A stretch of DNA of 11,117 nt from positions 2,321,232-2,332,348 of the forward strand of contig CP070672.1 of the NCBI GenBank assembly GCA_020351895.1. The letters run 5' to 3'. The notes below the pieces were generated by a model. That model did no database searches. It saw only the letters and a program-made list of their open reading frames with translations, and had not been told where the DNA came from. Shown here piece by piece: positions 1 to 5,666 of this stretch; within the stretch, counting starts at the first letter, position 1; every line of letters begins with the position of its first letter. Both the position numbers and the translations under genes were made by a program. The stretch comes from Thermoplasmata archaeon (GTDB lineage: Archaea > Thermoplasmatota > Thermoplasmata > GCA-020350865).

Positions 1-57
1 CAGATCGTGGACTTTGGCTTCGATTTTAAGGGTCTTCAGGCTTGGAGTGCCGAATAG
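1..57 (+). CDS. C-terminal end of a probable GHMP-family sugar kinase (partial)
   Basis: Frame 1 is open from the window edge to a TAG at 55-57 and gives 18 residues, IVDFGFDFKGLQAWSAE after an initial Q. The ending with alternating hydrophobic residues and a Phe-x-Phe...Gly-Leu-Gln-x-Trp pattern resembles the last strand of GHMP kinases of the D-glycero-D-manno-heptose 7-phosphate kinase (HddA) type. The next gene starts 13 bases later and is gmhA, the usual partner of hddA, which supports the reading. Only the tail is visible and no catalytic motif can be checked, so the family call is inference; that a coding region ends here is more secure. Confidence 0.45.
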   Translation, partial: QIVDFGFDFKGLQAWSAE

Positions 58-70
58 GAAGGTGTTTGGT

Positions 71-634
71 ATGGAGGATGTTGTGAGACGTAAATTAAAA
101 GAAAGCGCCGATGTCAAACTCAAGCTGGATGCAAAAGTAATCGTTGATATAGCAAATAAAATCATTGAATCCTACAAAAAAGGAAAAAAGGTGGTATTAT
201 TCGGTAATGGAGGTAGTGCTGCCGATGCGCAACATCTCGCAGCCGAGCTTGTTGGTAAGTACAAGATGGTAAGAACACCTCTACCCGCCATTGCACTTTC
301 CACTAACACTTCCATACTAACCGCCTGTGCAAACGATTATGGCTACGACACAGTGTTCGCTAAACAGGTCGAGGCCCTGGTGGAAACGGATGATGTAGTA
401 ATTGGTATTTCCACTAGCGGAACCTCCCCCAATGTCCTTGAGGCCATGAGGAAAGCGAAAGAAAAAGGAGCATTTACTGTGGGTTTTTCGGGAGAAAGCC
501 TTGCTGGCCTGGGAGAGATAGCGGATATCTGTCTGGCTGTACCTTCAAAAGACACTCCAAGAATCCAGGAGTCACATATAACCGCAGGCCATATAGTATG
601 TTTCTTGGTTGAGAAGGCGCTTTTCGGAGATTAA
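71..634 (+). CDS. gmhA: Phosphoheptose isomerase GmhA (sedoheptulose 7-phosphate isomerase)
   Basis: 187 residues, a SIS-domain protein that converts sedoheptulose 7-phosphate to D-glycero-D-manno-heptose 7-phosphate, the first committed step of nucleotide-heptose synthesis in the cytoplasm. Visible hallmarks are the phosphate-binding loop GNGGSAADAQH (residues 45-54), the His54-x3-Glu58 pair and the Gln166...His174 pair. These match the zinc and catalytic residues known from E. coli GmhA (H61/E65 and Q172/H180, same spacing). A second SIS loop, STSGTSPN, lies near 114-121. The start at 71 is chosen over an in-frame ATG at 14 because the earlier one lies inside the end of the upstream gene, adds residues unlike the family, and lacks a ribosome site; AGGAAGGTG (56-64) precedes 71. 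It is probably co-transcribed with the kinase-like gene upstream and gmhB 18 bases downstream. Confidence 0.93.
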   Translation: MEDVVRRKLKESADVKLKLDAKVIVDIANKIIESYKKGKKVVLFGNGGSAADAQHLAAELVGKYKMVRTPLPAIALSTNTSILTACANDYGYDTVFAKQVEALVETDDVVIGISTSGTSPNVLEAMRKAKEKGAFTVGFSGESLAGLGEIADICLAVPSKDTPRIQESHITAGHIVCFLVEKALFGD

Positions 635-652
635 AAACAAAGGAAGGTATGG

Positions 653-1203
653 ATGAAAAATAAGGCCGTTTTTTTGGATAGGGATGGCACGATAAATGAA
701 GAGGTAAACTATCTTTCCAAGAAAGAGCAAATCAGAATCCTGCCAAATTCCGCAAAGGCCATAAGATTCCTTAACGAGAACCAATTCAAGATAATAATTA
801 TCACAAACCAGTCAGGTGTGGCAAGGGGCTATTTCTCACGGGAGGATCTAGAGAGTATAAACGAGTTTCTGAGAAACGAGCTTTTAAAGGAAGGAGCCAA
901 AATAGACGCTGTCTACTACTGTCCGCATCATCCAGATCATGGCTGCAATTGCAGGAAACCAAAGACAGGGATGATAGACAAGGCAAATACGGAGTTTGAT
1001 TTGGATCTATCTTCCCTTTTATCGTGGGGGATAAACTCCTTGATCTGGAAACAGGGCATAGGGTAGGATGCAAAACCGTTTTGGTGCTCACGGGTTACGG
1101 CAAGGATGAACTGAAAGAAAAGGACAGTTGGGAGTTCCAGCCCGATTTTATAGCAGATGATATTCTAAAAGCTGCATTGTGGATTCTCGGGGAAGGCTCA
1201 TGA
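653..1203 (+). pseudogene. gmhB: D-glycero-D-manno-heptose 1,7-bisphosphate 7-phosphatase GmhB, interrupted by a frameshift
   Basis: HAD-superfamily (HisB-N type) phosphatase that removes the C7 phosphate of heptose bisphosphate. The first frame (653-1066) carries the nucleophile motif FLDRDGT (Asp9, Asp11), TNQSG (51-55) and the zinc loop Cys90-x-His92...Cys98-x-Cys100 followed by RKPKTG. Around 1011-1020 (CCCTTTT) the homology jumps to another frame. That frame reads IVGDKLLDLETG (the last HAD motif, with its Mg-binding Asp) and then VLVLTGYGKDEL, ending at TGA 1201-1203. One base appears to be missing; restoring it gives about 183 residues, the normal family length. As written, the product stops after 137 residues without the third motif and should be inactive. 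The restored frame ends in an ATGA overlap with the next gene, which argues that the gene was intact until very recently or that the indel is an assembly error. GGAAGGT (642-648) serves the start. Confidence 0.88.
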
Positions 1204-2327
1204 TATCTGTTGTATGCTTGCGATATTATCCTGCTGTTGGTGGTGTTGAGACAACTGTTTTAGAAACCACATGCCGCCTTGCAGAGTCCTTTCAGATGAA
1301 GGTGGTAACATCTGATCTTAAGGTGGAAAAACCGTTTCAAAGATTATCAGAAAAGGAGAGATTGAGCGAATATAAGAATGTGCCTATAACCCACCTTGAA
1401 TCCAAGAAATTCCTGCCTGTGGAAGGATATGGCGTGAAAATGAAGGGATTATTGGATGCTGTTTCTGGCTCTGAGATGATACATGCACACAGTTATGGGG
1501 CACATCATTCAGATAAGGTCATTAAAATGACCCATAAAAACGGCATCCCTTCCATACTCACGACATATCTTCACCCATCCACCTATTCACATCACAAGAT
1601 CCTACGCTCATTTTATGACAGCACAGTTGGGAGGAGGACCTTAAATCGTGCAACCTCCATAATCACATTGACGAATAACGAGAAAGATTACATAATAAAC
1701 AGATTCGGTATTCCAGGCGAAAAGATCAAAGTAATTCCCAGTGGTGTAGACCTTGCAAAATTCCGGGATCTAGGCCGCAAAAGAGAGGAAAATACCCTGT
1801 TGTTCGTTGGAAGATTATCCCCTGTAAAAAGGCTTGATATGCTTCTTAGGGCATTGGCAAAAGTCAAAAAGAAAATACCCGATGTAAAACTGAGAATAGT
1901 GGGGAAGGACTGGGGTGTGAAATCCGACCTCGTTGACTTAGCCAAGACTTTAAATATCGAAAACAACATCGAATTTTTAGAGGAATTGTCATTTGAGGGG
2001 CTAATCAACCAGTACAACAGTGCAAAAGCCTTGGTCCTAACCTCGAGATTCGAGACTTTCGGAGTCGTGATCATGGAGGCAATGGCCTGCGGAACTCCGG
2101 CTGTGGCAGTGGGTGTGGGAGGCATTCCCGAGGTTGTGGGTGATTCCGGTATCTTGTGTAAGGATAACGAGGAAAGCGTGGCGCAAGGAATCATAAAGAT
2201 GCTAACAAATCATGAAAAATACGATAGCCTGAAGGAAAACACGAAAAAGCGAAGAGAGCTATTCTCCTGGGATCTGGTTTCCCAGAAAGTCAAATCTTTA
2301 TATGAAGACACCTTAAAAGCCGTATAG
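1200..2327 (+). CDS. GT4-family glycosyltransferase (GT-B fold)
   Basis: 375 residues. Predicted retaining glycosyltransferase that moves a sugar from a nucleotide donor to a glycan or lipid carrier at the cytoplasmic membrane face. The N-terminal Rossmann half opens with PAVGGVETTV (Gly-Gly loop, residues 11-20) and IHAHSYG. The C-terminal half begins near 203 with FVGRLSPVKRLD and contains Glu285-x7-Glu293 (EAMACGTP follows the second Glu), the donor-binding EX7E motif of GT4 enzymes. The ATG at 1200 overlaps the TGA of restored gmhB as ATGA and is preceded by GGGGAAGG. An in-frame GTG at 1179 adds seven residues before the conserved first strand and is less likely. Donor and acceptor cannot be read from sequence; the neighbours suggest an activated heptose or a derivative (inference). 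Confidence 0.9.
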   Translation: MISVVCLRYYPAVGGVETTVLETTCRLAESFQMKVVTSDLKVEKPFQRLSEKERLSEYKNVPITHLESKKFLPVEGYGVKMKGLLDAVSGSEMIHAHSYGAHHSDKVIKMTHKNGIPSILTTYLHPSTYSHHKILRSFYDSTVGRRTLNRATSIITLTNNEKDYIINRFGIPGEKIKVIPSGVDLAKFRDLGRKREENTLLFVGRLSPVKRLDMLLRALAKVKKKIPDVKLRIVGKDWGVKSDLVDLAKTLNIENNIEFLEELSFEGLINQYNSAKALVLTSRFETFGVVIMEAMACGTPAVAVGVGGIPEVVGDSGILCKDNEESVAQGIIKMLTNHEKYDSLKENTKKRRELFSWDLVSQKVKSLYEDTLKAV

Positions 2328-2348
2328 AGCAAAGGAACGGAGAAAGAT

Positions 2349-3503
2349 ATGAAGATAAATTGGATAACTGGACATTTCTATCCTGAAACCGGAGGCGTGG
2401 AAAAGCACGTTGAGCAGATTGCCCGCATGCTCATTACAAAAGGGCATGAAGTGGTGGTGCATGCAAGTGCCATTACCGTCAACAACAAAAAGTTACCTTT
2501 AATCGGTGAGCTTGGAGAAATAAGAATTCAAAGATACAAACCAAAATTCAACCTCTCCTTCTATTTCAGCATGTTAAAGCCGGATCTAAAAGAGGGGGAT
2601 ATCGTGGTCATGGAGGGATATCCGAGCCTTACAAATGATCATATCAGGAAGAAATACCAAACAAGATTTCCTCTAGTGGTATTCATTCAAGGGGCAGTTA
2701 TGCCATTTGGTGGCCTTGCTTCATTCATGAAACGAATATATGATTCAGTTTATGGGGTAAAAACCCTAAAAACAGTGGATAGGATAATCGCCATGACGGA
2801 ACTTGAGAAGAACTGGTGCATGGAAAAGGGCATTGATGGAAGTAAAATTGAGATCATTCCAAACGGGATTCCAGAAGAAGCATTCTTTGAATATGATCCA
2901 CAAATTTCGAAAAAGAAATACAATTTGAAAAGGTACGTCCTTTTCATCGGTAGAATGTACCAGGATAAGGCCCCTTCCCATCTGGTCTCTGCCCTTTCGA
3001 AATTGCATGACGATTTTGAGGATTTGGGGATCATCTTTGTGGGTCCTGATCAGGGAGAGGTTGCGAAAATAAAGACCCAGGCAAAACAGTTCGGATTGGA
3101 AAATAGGATTATATATGCAGGGAAGGTCTCGGACACCGAAAAGTACGAGCTCCTATCGGGCTGCGAGTTCTTTGCTCTACCCAGCAAGTTCGAGGCGCAG
3201 GGTATCGTATTTTTAGAGGCATGGGCCCAAAAAAAGGCTGTTATCGGAACAGAAGTTGGAGGCGTTCCATATGTTGTCAAAGACCGCGTTCGGGGCCTTT
3301 TGTATGAATATGGCGATATAGATGCCCTTGCAGGTCACATCAGATACCTATTAGAAAATCCCGCCGAATCGAAAAGGCTGGGGGAGAGGGGCTTTCGGCA
3401 CGTAGATTCTGAATGCAGATGGGAAAACGTGGTGGTAAGGATAGAAAGACTCTATTTGGATTCTATTGAGGATTTTGGAAAGACCAAAAAAACTGGCTCG
3501 TGA
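2349..3503 (+). CDS. GT4-family glycosyltransferase (GT-B fold), second in tandem
   Basis: 384 residues. It starts 21 bases after the previous gene with GGAGAAAG before the ATG. The N-terminal glycine loop reads YPETGGVEKHVEQ (11-23), the interdomain hinge region has IEIIPNGIPEE (167-177), and the donor-binding half begins at VLFIGRMYQDKAP (197-209). The EX7E motif is Glu282...Glu290 within FEAQGIVFLEAW. It has no signal peptide or membrane helix, so it acts as a cytosolic or peripheral enzyme. It shares the general layout of the upstream transferase but the two are only distantly alike, so they probably add different residues or make different linkages. An eight-T run follows its stop directly, so this is probably the last gene of the first transcription unit. 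Confidence 0.9.
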   Translation: MKINWITGHFYPETGGVEKHVEQIARMLITKGHEVVVHASAITVNNKKLPLIGELGEIRIQRYKPKFNLSFYFSMLKPDLKEGDIVVMEGYPSLTNDHIRKKYQTRFPLVVFIQGAVMPFGGLASFMKRIYDSVYGVKTLKTVDRIIAMTELEKNWCMEKGIDGSKIEIIPNGIPEEAFFEYDPQISKKKYNLKRYVLFIGRMYQDKAPSHLVSALSKLHDDFEDLGIIFVGPDQGEVAKIKTQAKQFGLENRIIYAGKVSDTEKYELLSGCEFFALPSKFEAQGIVFLEAWAQKKAVIGTEVGGVPYVVKDRVRGLLYEYGDIDALAGHIRYLLENPAESKRLGERGFRHVDSECRWENVVVRIERLYLDSIEDFGKTKKTGS

Positions 3504-3511
3504 TTTTTTTT
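3504..3511 (+). terminator. T-run terminator after the second glycosyltransferase
   Basis: Eight consecutive T directly after the TGA stop, with no clear GC stem before them. Archaeal RNA polymerase terminates at such oligo-T tracts. A new promoter about 110 bases downstream agrees with an end of transcript here. Confidence 0.55.
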
Positions 3512-3618
3512 CTAATGTAATGCTTGATTCAAAGTCGATAGTATAAGCACACAATTGAGGGGAAGTAGATCATACAGAACAAAGGCATTCCCGATTTTAA
3601 TTTACCCCTCTATTACCA

Positions 3619-3633
3619 AACAAATAAATACAA
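3619..3633 (+). promoter_or_regulatory. Candidate TATA box for a leaderless SDR transcript
   Basis: An A/T-only stretch AAATAAATA (3622-3630) lies about 22 bases before the GTG at 3648, the spacing at which archaeal transcription starts. No Shine-Dalgarno motif precedes that GTG. The combination is what a leaderless mRNA would show; such mRNAs are common in Thermoplasmatota. Assignment is by position and composition only. Confidence 0.4.
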
Positions 3634-3647
3634 ATAACAATTTCACT

Positions 3648-4613
3648 GTGCTGGAGAGTGGAAAAGTAACCGTTCTTATCACAGGTATGACAGGGTTTAT
3701 CGGCAGCCATCTTACAGAGTTCTTGTTAAAAAAGGAAATGGAAGTTGTGGGGACGGTTTGGGATAAATCCGAAATGAAAAATGTTGAGCACATAAAAGAT
3801 AAGGTTCGAATCCTCGAATGTGACATAAGAGATGGCAAGAGAGTGCACGAGATAATAGAAGAATTAAGACCAGAGACCATATATCATCTTGCTGCCCAGA
3901 GCTTTCCAACTGTGTCATGGGATGAACCCTTAAGAACACTGGATACGAATGTAATGGGCACAACCCACATTTTCGAGGCCATAAGAAGATACGAATTGGA
4001 TCCAGTTGTTCTTGTGGCATGCTCCAGTGCCGAGTACGGATTCGTGTCCGAAAACGAGGTTCCCGTCTCAGAAAGTCATTCTCTACTTCCATTGCATCCA
4101 TACGGTGTGAGTAAAGTGGCTCAAGATCTATTGTCATATCAGTACCATAAGAATTTCGGCATCAAATCCATCAGAGCGAGAATTTTCAACACCACTGGGC
4201 CGAAAAAGACCAAGGATGTCTGTTCCGATTTCACAAACCAAATAGTGAGGATAGAAAAGGGTCATGCAAAGGAGATATTTGTGGGTAATCTCGAGCCAAG
4301 AAGGGATATCACAGATGTTAGGGATGTTGTCAACGCTCTTTGGCTGCTATGCGAAAAGGGAAAGCGGGGCGATGTGTATAACATCTGCTCCTCGAAGGCA
4401 TACAGAATAAAGGACATTTTGACAATGGCCATTGGACTCTCAAAAACCAAGATAGAGCCTCAGGTCGATCCGAAAAAGCTCAGACCCACAGACGAACCCA
4501 TTATAATGGGGGACAACGGGAAGATAAGGGAGGTATGCGGCTGGGTCCCCAAGATGAAGATGGAAGAGACCTTGGGCAGTATGCTGGATCATTGGCGAAA
4601 AGTCATTTCATGA
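3648..4613 (+). CDS. Extended-SDR sugar-nucleotide reductase/4,6-dehydratase (GDP-6-deoxy-sugar type)
   Basis: 321 residues from the GTG. NAD(P)-binding GMTGFIG (13-19) follows the first strand, an SDR core Ser lies in ACSSAEYGF near 126-127, and the catalytic Tyr152-x3-Lys156 is in HPYGVSK. The stretch RIFNTTGPK and, further on, VGNLEPRRDITDVRDVV is typical of GDP-4-keto-6-deoxy-mannose reductases and related GDP-mannose 4,6-dehydratases. It probably dehydrates or reduces a GDP-manno-type sugar; with gmhA/gmhB nearby, GDP-heptose is a reasonable substrate (inference). The frame stays open upstream to a TTG at 3555, but that extension (about 31 residues) is unlike the family, so the GTG just before the first beta strand is preferred. 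The methyltransferase gene follows after ten bases. Confidence 0.82.
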   Translation: MLESGKVTVLITGMTGFIGSHLTEFLLKKEMEVVGTVWDKSEMKNVEHIKDKVRILECDIRDGKRVHEIIEELRPETIYHLAAQSFPTVSWDEPLRTLDTNVMGTTHIFEAIRRYELDPVVLVACSSAEYGFVSENEVPVSESHSLLPLHPYGVSKVAQDLLSYQYHKNFGIKSIRARIFNTTGPKKTKDVCSDFTNQIVRIEKGHAKEIFVGNLEPRRDITDVRDVVNALWLLCEKGKRGDVYNICSSKAYRIKDILTMAIGLSKTKIEPQVDPKKLRPTDEPIIMGDNGKIREVCGWVPKMKMEETLGSMLDHWRKVIS

Positions 4614-4623
4614 CGGTGATGGA

Positions 4624-5136
4624 TTGAGTAGTGAAAAGGAATCAAAAAAGTTGTATCTAGGCTGTGGATTGGCAAAAAGGGAAGGATACATCAATCTCGA
4701 TTCTTGCGAGGCTGTGAATCCTGATGTACTATGGGATTTGAACGAATTCCCCTATCCCTTTGATGACAACACATTCGAAGAGATACTTGCATATTCAATC
4801 TTGGAGCATCTTGATGATTTGGTGAAAGTCATGGAGGAAATCCACAGGATAACCAAACCGAAAGCCATCCTGGACATCACTGTACCTTATTGGGACGGCT
4901 ACGGCTTTGCCACTGATCCTACACATAAGAGAATGTTTACAGAGCATACCTTCGATTTTTTCACTGGAAAGGCTGATTACAGCTTTATTACGAAGGCCAG
5001 GTTTAACATAAAAAAGATGGATAGGGTGTACCATCCAAAATTCAGATGGTTGCCTGAGTTCATAAAGAAAAGGCTTAAATTCATATTAAAGGAGGTCGTG
5101 GTTGGGCTTCATGTCACAATGGAAACAGTGAAATAG
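4624..5136 (+). CDS. Small class I SAM-dependent methyltransferase
   Basis: 170 residues. Motif I is YLGCG (11-15), followed by NLDS as the acidic end of strand 2, DLNEFPYPFDDNTFEEI as the post-motif region, and YSILEHLDD as motif IV. A later segment DPTHKRMFTEHTFDFFTG recurs in methyltransferases of polysaccharide clusters. It probably methylates a hydroxyl or amino group of the sugar made or transferred by the neighbours. The start is uncertain: no ATG is in frame; TTG at 4624 follows GGTGATGGA, and another TTG at 4651 sits just before motif I. It is likely co-transcribed with the SDR gene ten bases upstream. The acceptor is not readable from sequence. Confidence 0.8.
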   Translation: MSSEKESKKLYLGCGLAKREGYINLDSCEAVNPDVLWDLNEFPYPFDDNTFEEILAYSILEHLDDLVKVMEEIHRITKPKAILDITVPYWDGYGFATDPTHKRMFTEHTFDFFTGKADYSFITKARFNIKKMDRVYHPKFRWLPEFIKKRLKFILKEVVVGLHVTMETVK

Positions 5137-5156
5137 GAGATTACAATGTGAATAGC

Positions 5157-5163
5157 TTTTTTT
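5157..5163 (+). terminator. T-run terminator after the methyltransferase
   Basis: Seven consecutive T about 20 bases after the methyltransferase stop, followed by a long stretch without a large gene. No strong stem precedes it; it fits an archaeal oligo-T terminator. Confidence 0.5.
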
Positions 5164-5187
5164 CATATGGGGAATATTGATCCATAA

Positions 5188-5211
5188 TTTTTAACGAATT
5201 CTTGTTAAAAA
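5188..5211. repeat. Perfect 8+8 palindrome with EcoRI-like centre
   Basis: TTTTTAAC (5188-5195) and GTTAAAAA (5204-5211) are exact reverse complements separated by eight bases, GAATTCTT. It may be an operator for a dimeric regulator, or a second, weak hairpin terminator for the methyltransferase unit. The arms are AT-rich, so chance is not excluded. Confidence 0.45.
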
Positions 5212-5292
5212 GGTGTTGATGTTTCAGCCCTGCCACTTGTCTGTTAAAATCAAGAAACCCTCGCTAATTTGGAATTAAAAATAAAATAATGT

Positions 5293-5383
5293 GTGGGGTG
5301 GTGGAAATGAACAAGGAAGCGGAGTGGGCTAAAACCGCACCTTACTGTGAGCTCCACCGCCCCACTAGGAGGTATACTCACAG
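5293..5383 (+). ncRNA. Candidate structured RNA with pseudoknot topology
   Basis: GTGGGGTGGTGGA (5293-5305) pairs with TCCACCGCCCCAC (5353-5365): 13 pairs, one of them a U-G wobble. Inside the loop GCGG (5319-5322) can pair with CCGC (5335-5338). A second helix, CTGTGAG (5345-5351) with CTCACAG (5377-5383), has one arm in the loop of the first stem and the other outside it, which is H-type pseudoknot geometry. An SD-like AGGAGGT (5367-5373) lies between the two 3' arms. I do not recognise a known RNA family. An alternative is that the GC-rich island is coding for a microprotein (see next entry) and the pairing is partly a by-product of composition. Confidence 0.35.
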
Positions 5384-5436
5384 CAATAGGAATATTGTTT
5401 TACTTTATTAAAAAGTTTTTGCTGAATAAGGGGTAA
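5307..5436 (+). pseudogene. Possible membrane microprotein, in two frames
   Basis: From ATG 5307 the frame reads MNKEAEWAKTAPYCELHRP. From about 5362 the next frame reads PLGGILTAIGILFYFIKKF and ends at TAA 5434-5436, which is a convincing single membrane helix with a Lys-rich end. Removing one C from the CCCC run at 5360-5363 would join them into a protein of about 42 residues. Without any frameshift, a GTG at 5347 could start a 29-residue peptide containing the helix. An AT-rich tract (5276-5290) lies about 20-30 bases before ATG 5307, as expected for a leaderless start. No family is recognised. It competes with the structured-RNA reading of the same DNA. Confidence 0.3.
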
Positions 5437-5496
5437 ATGGGATTAAATAAGATCCATTGTCACGAAAAATATGGGTACAGGCAATATACAGGGTAA

Positions 5497-5506
5497 ACTT
5501 TAATAC
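5497..5506 (+). promoter_or_regulatory. Candidate TATA box for the yjbQ unit
   Basis: ACTTTAATAC lies about 26 bases before 5527, where an AAAGGGAT ribosome-site-like motif begins ahead of the small reading frame at 5538. A short leader carrying that motif would result. Assigned by spacing and composition. Confidence 0.35.
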
Positions 5507-5537
5507 CTCCCCTTCAAATTAGGTTTAAAGGGATTAT

Positions 5538-5666
5538 TTGGGGAAAAAACCGAGTTTCGAAGACCCTAAGAAATTCAAAATAAAGCAGAATGAGCCAGAG
5601 GGGATTCTGCTTGTTATGTATCCGGAGGGCATGGTGATAAAATGGCCACAATATCAGATGAGATAA
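5538..5666 (+). CDS. Small overlapping reading frame before yjbQ (42 residues)
   Basis: TTG start at 5538, preceded at four bases by AAAGGGAT, running to TAA 5664-5666 and so overlapping the first 25 bases of yjbQ in another frame. The product starts GKKPSFEDPKKFKIK after the initiator and continues NEPEGILLVMYPEGMVIKWP: a basic first half, then a hydrophobic beta-like segment with charged turns. The composition is protein-like rather than that of a random AT-rich frame. It has no signal peptide, cysteine pair or recognised domain. Overlap with yjbQ would permit translational coupling, since the yjbQ site GGTGAT lies within this frame. It could also be only the leader of yjbQ; a 9-bp hairpin sits in its middle. 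Confidence 0.45.
   Translation: MGKKPSFEDPKKFKIKQNEPEGILLVMYPEGMVIKWPQYQMR
5583..5612 (+). repeat. 9-bp perfect inverted repeat upstream of yjbQ
   Basis: AAGCAGAAT (5583-5591) and ATTCTGCTT (5604-5612) are exact reverse complements around a 12-base G-rich loop. The hairpin ends 30 bases before the yjbQ ATG and 11 before GGAGGG (5624-5629). It could modulate translation of yjbQ in the mRNA, or be an operator in DNA. There is no T-run after it, so it is not a terminator. Confidence 0.45.

Larger units (their letters stand above)
5137..5537. other. Long intergenic stretch with several small signals
   Basis: No reading frame above about 43 codons is convincing here on either strand. The stretch holds a T-run (5157-5163), an AT-rich palindrome (5188-5211), a GC-rich inverted repeat with a possible pseudoknot (5293-5383), a possible membrane microprotein (5307-5436), an imperfect inverted repeat ATGGGAT...ATCCAT (5437-5457) and a TATA-like element (5497-5506). 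The GC-rich island 5291-5370 stands out against the AT-rich flanks, the usual sign of either a structured RNA or a short coding region in such genomes. Confidence 0.6.

Noticed and set aside
14..70. N-terminal extension of gmhA from the ATG at 14
   Set aside because: It lies within the end of the upstream frame that stops at 55-57, is unlike GmhA N-termini and lacks a ribosome site; the ATG at 71 has one.
1688..2194. Long open frame on the minus strand inside the first glycosyltransferase
   Set aside because: Mirror of a strongly coding frame; Ser/Thr/Pro-rich low-complexity product with no motifs.
3557..3610. GAGGGG (3557-3562) and CCCCTC (3605-3610) as a leader hairpin
   Set aside because: Only six pairs over a 42-base loop, and it lies before the proposed transcription start.
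3555..3647. N-terminal extension of the SDR from TTG 3555
   Set aside because: The added residues have no SDR character, and a promoter-like element lies inside this stretch. The Rossmann strand starts just after the GTG at 3648.
5291..5440. Insertion sequence remnant or CRISPR repeat in the intergenic region
   Set aside because: No transposase fragment, no terminal repeats with target duplication, and no regularly spaced direct repeats.
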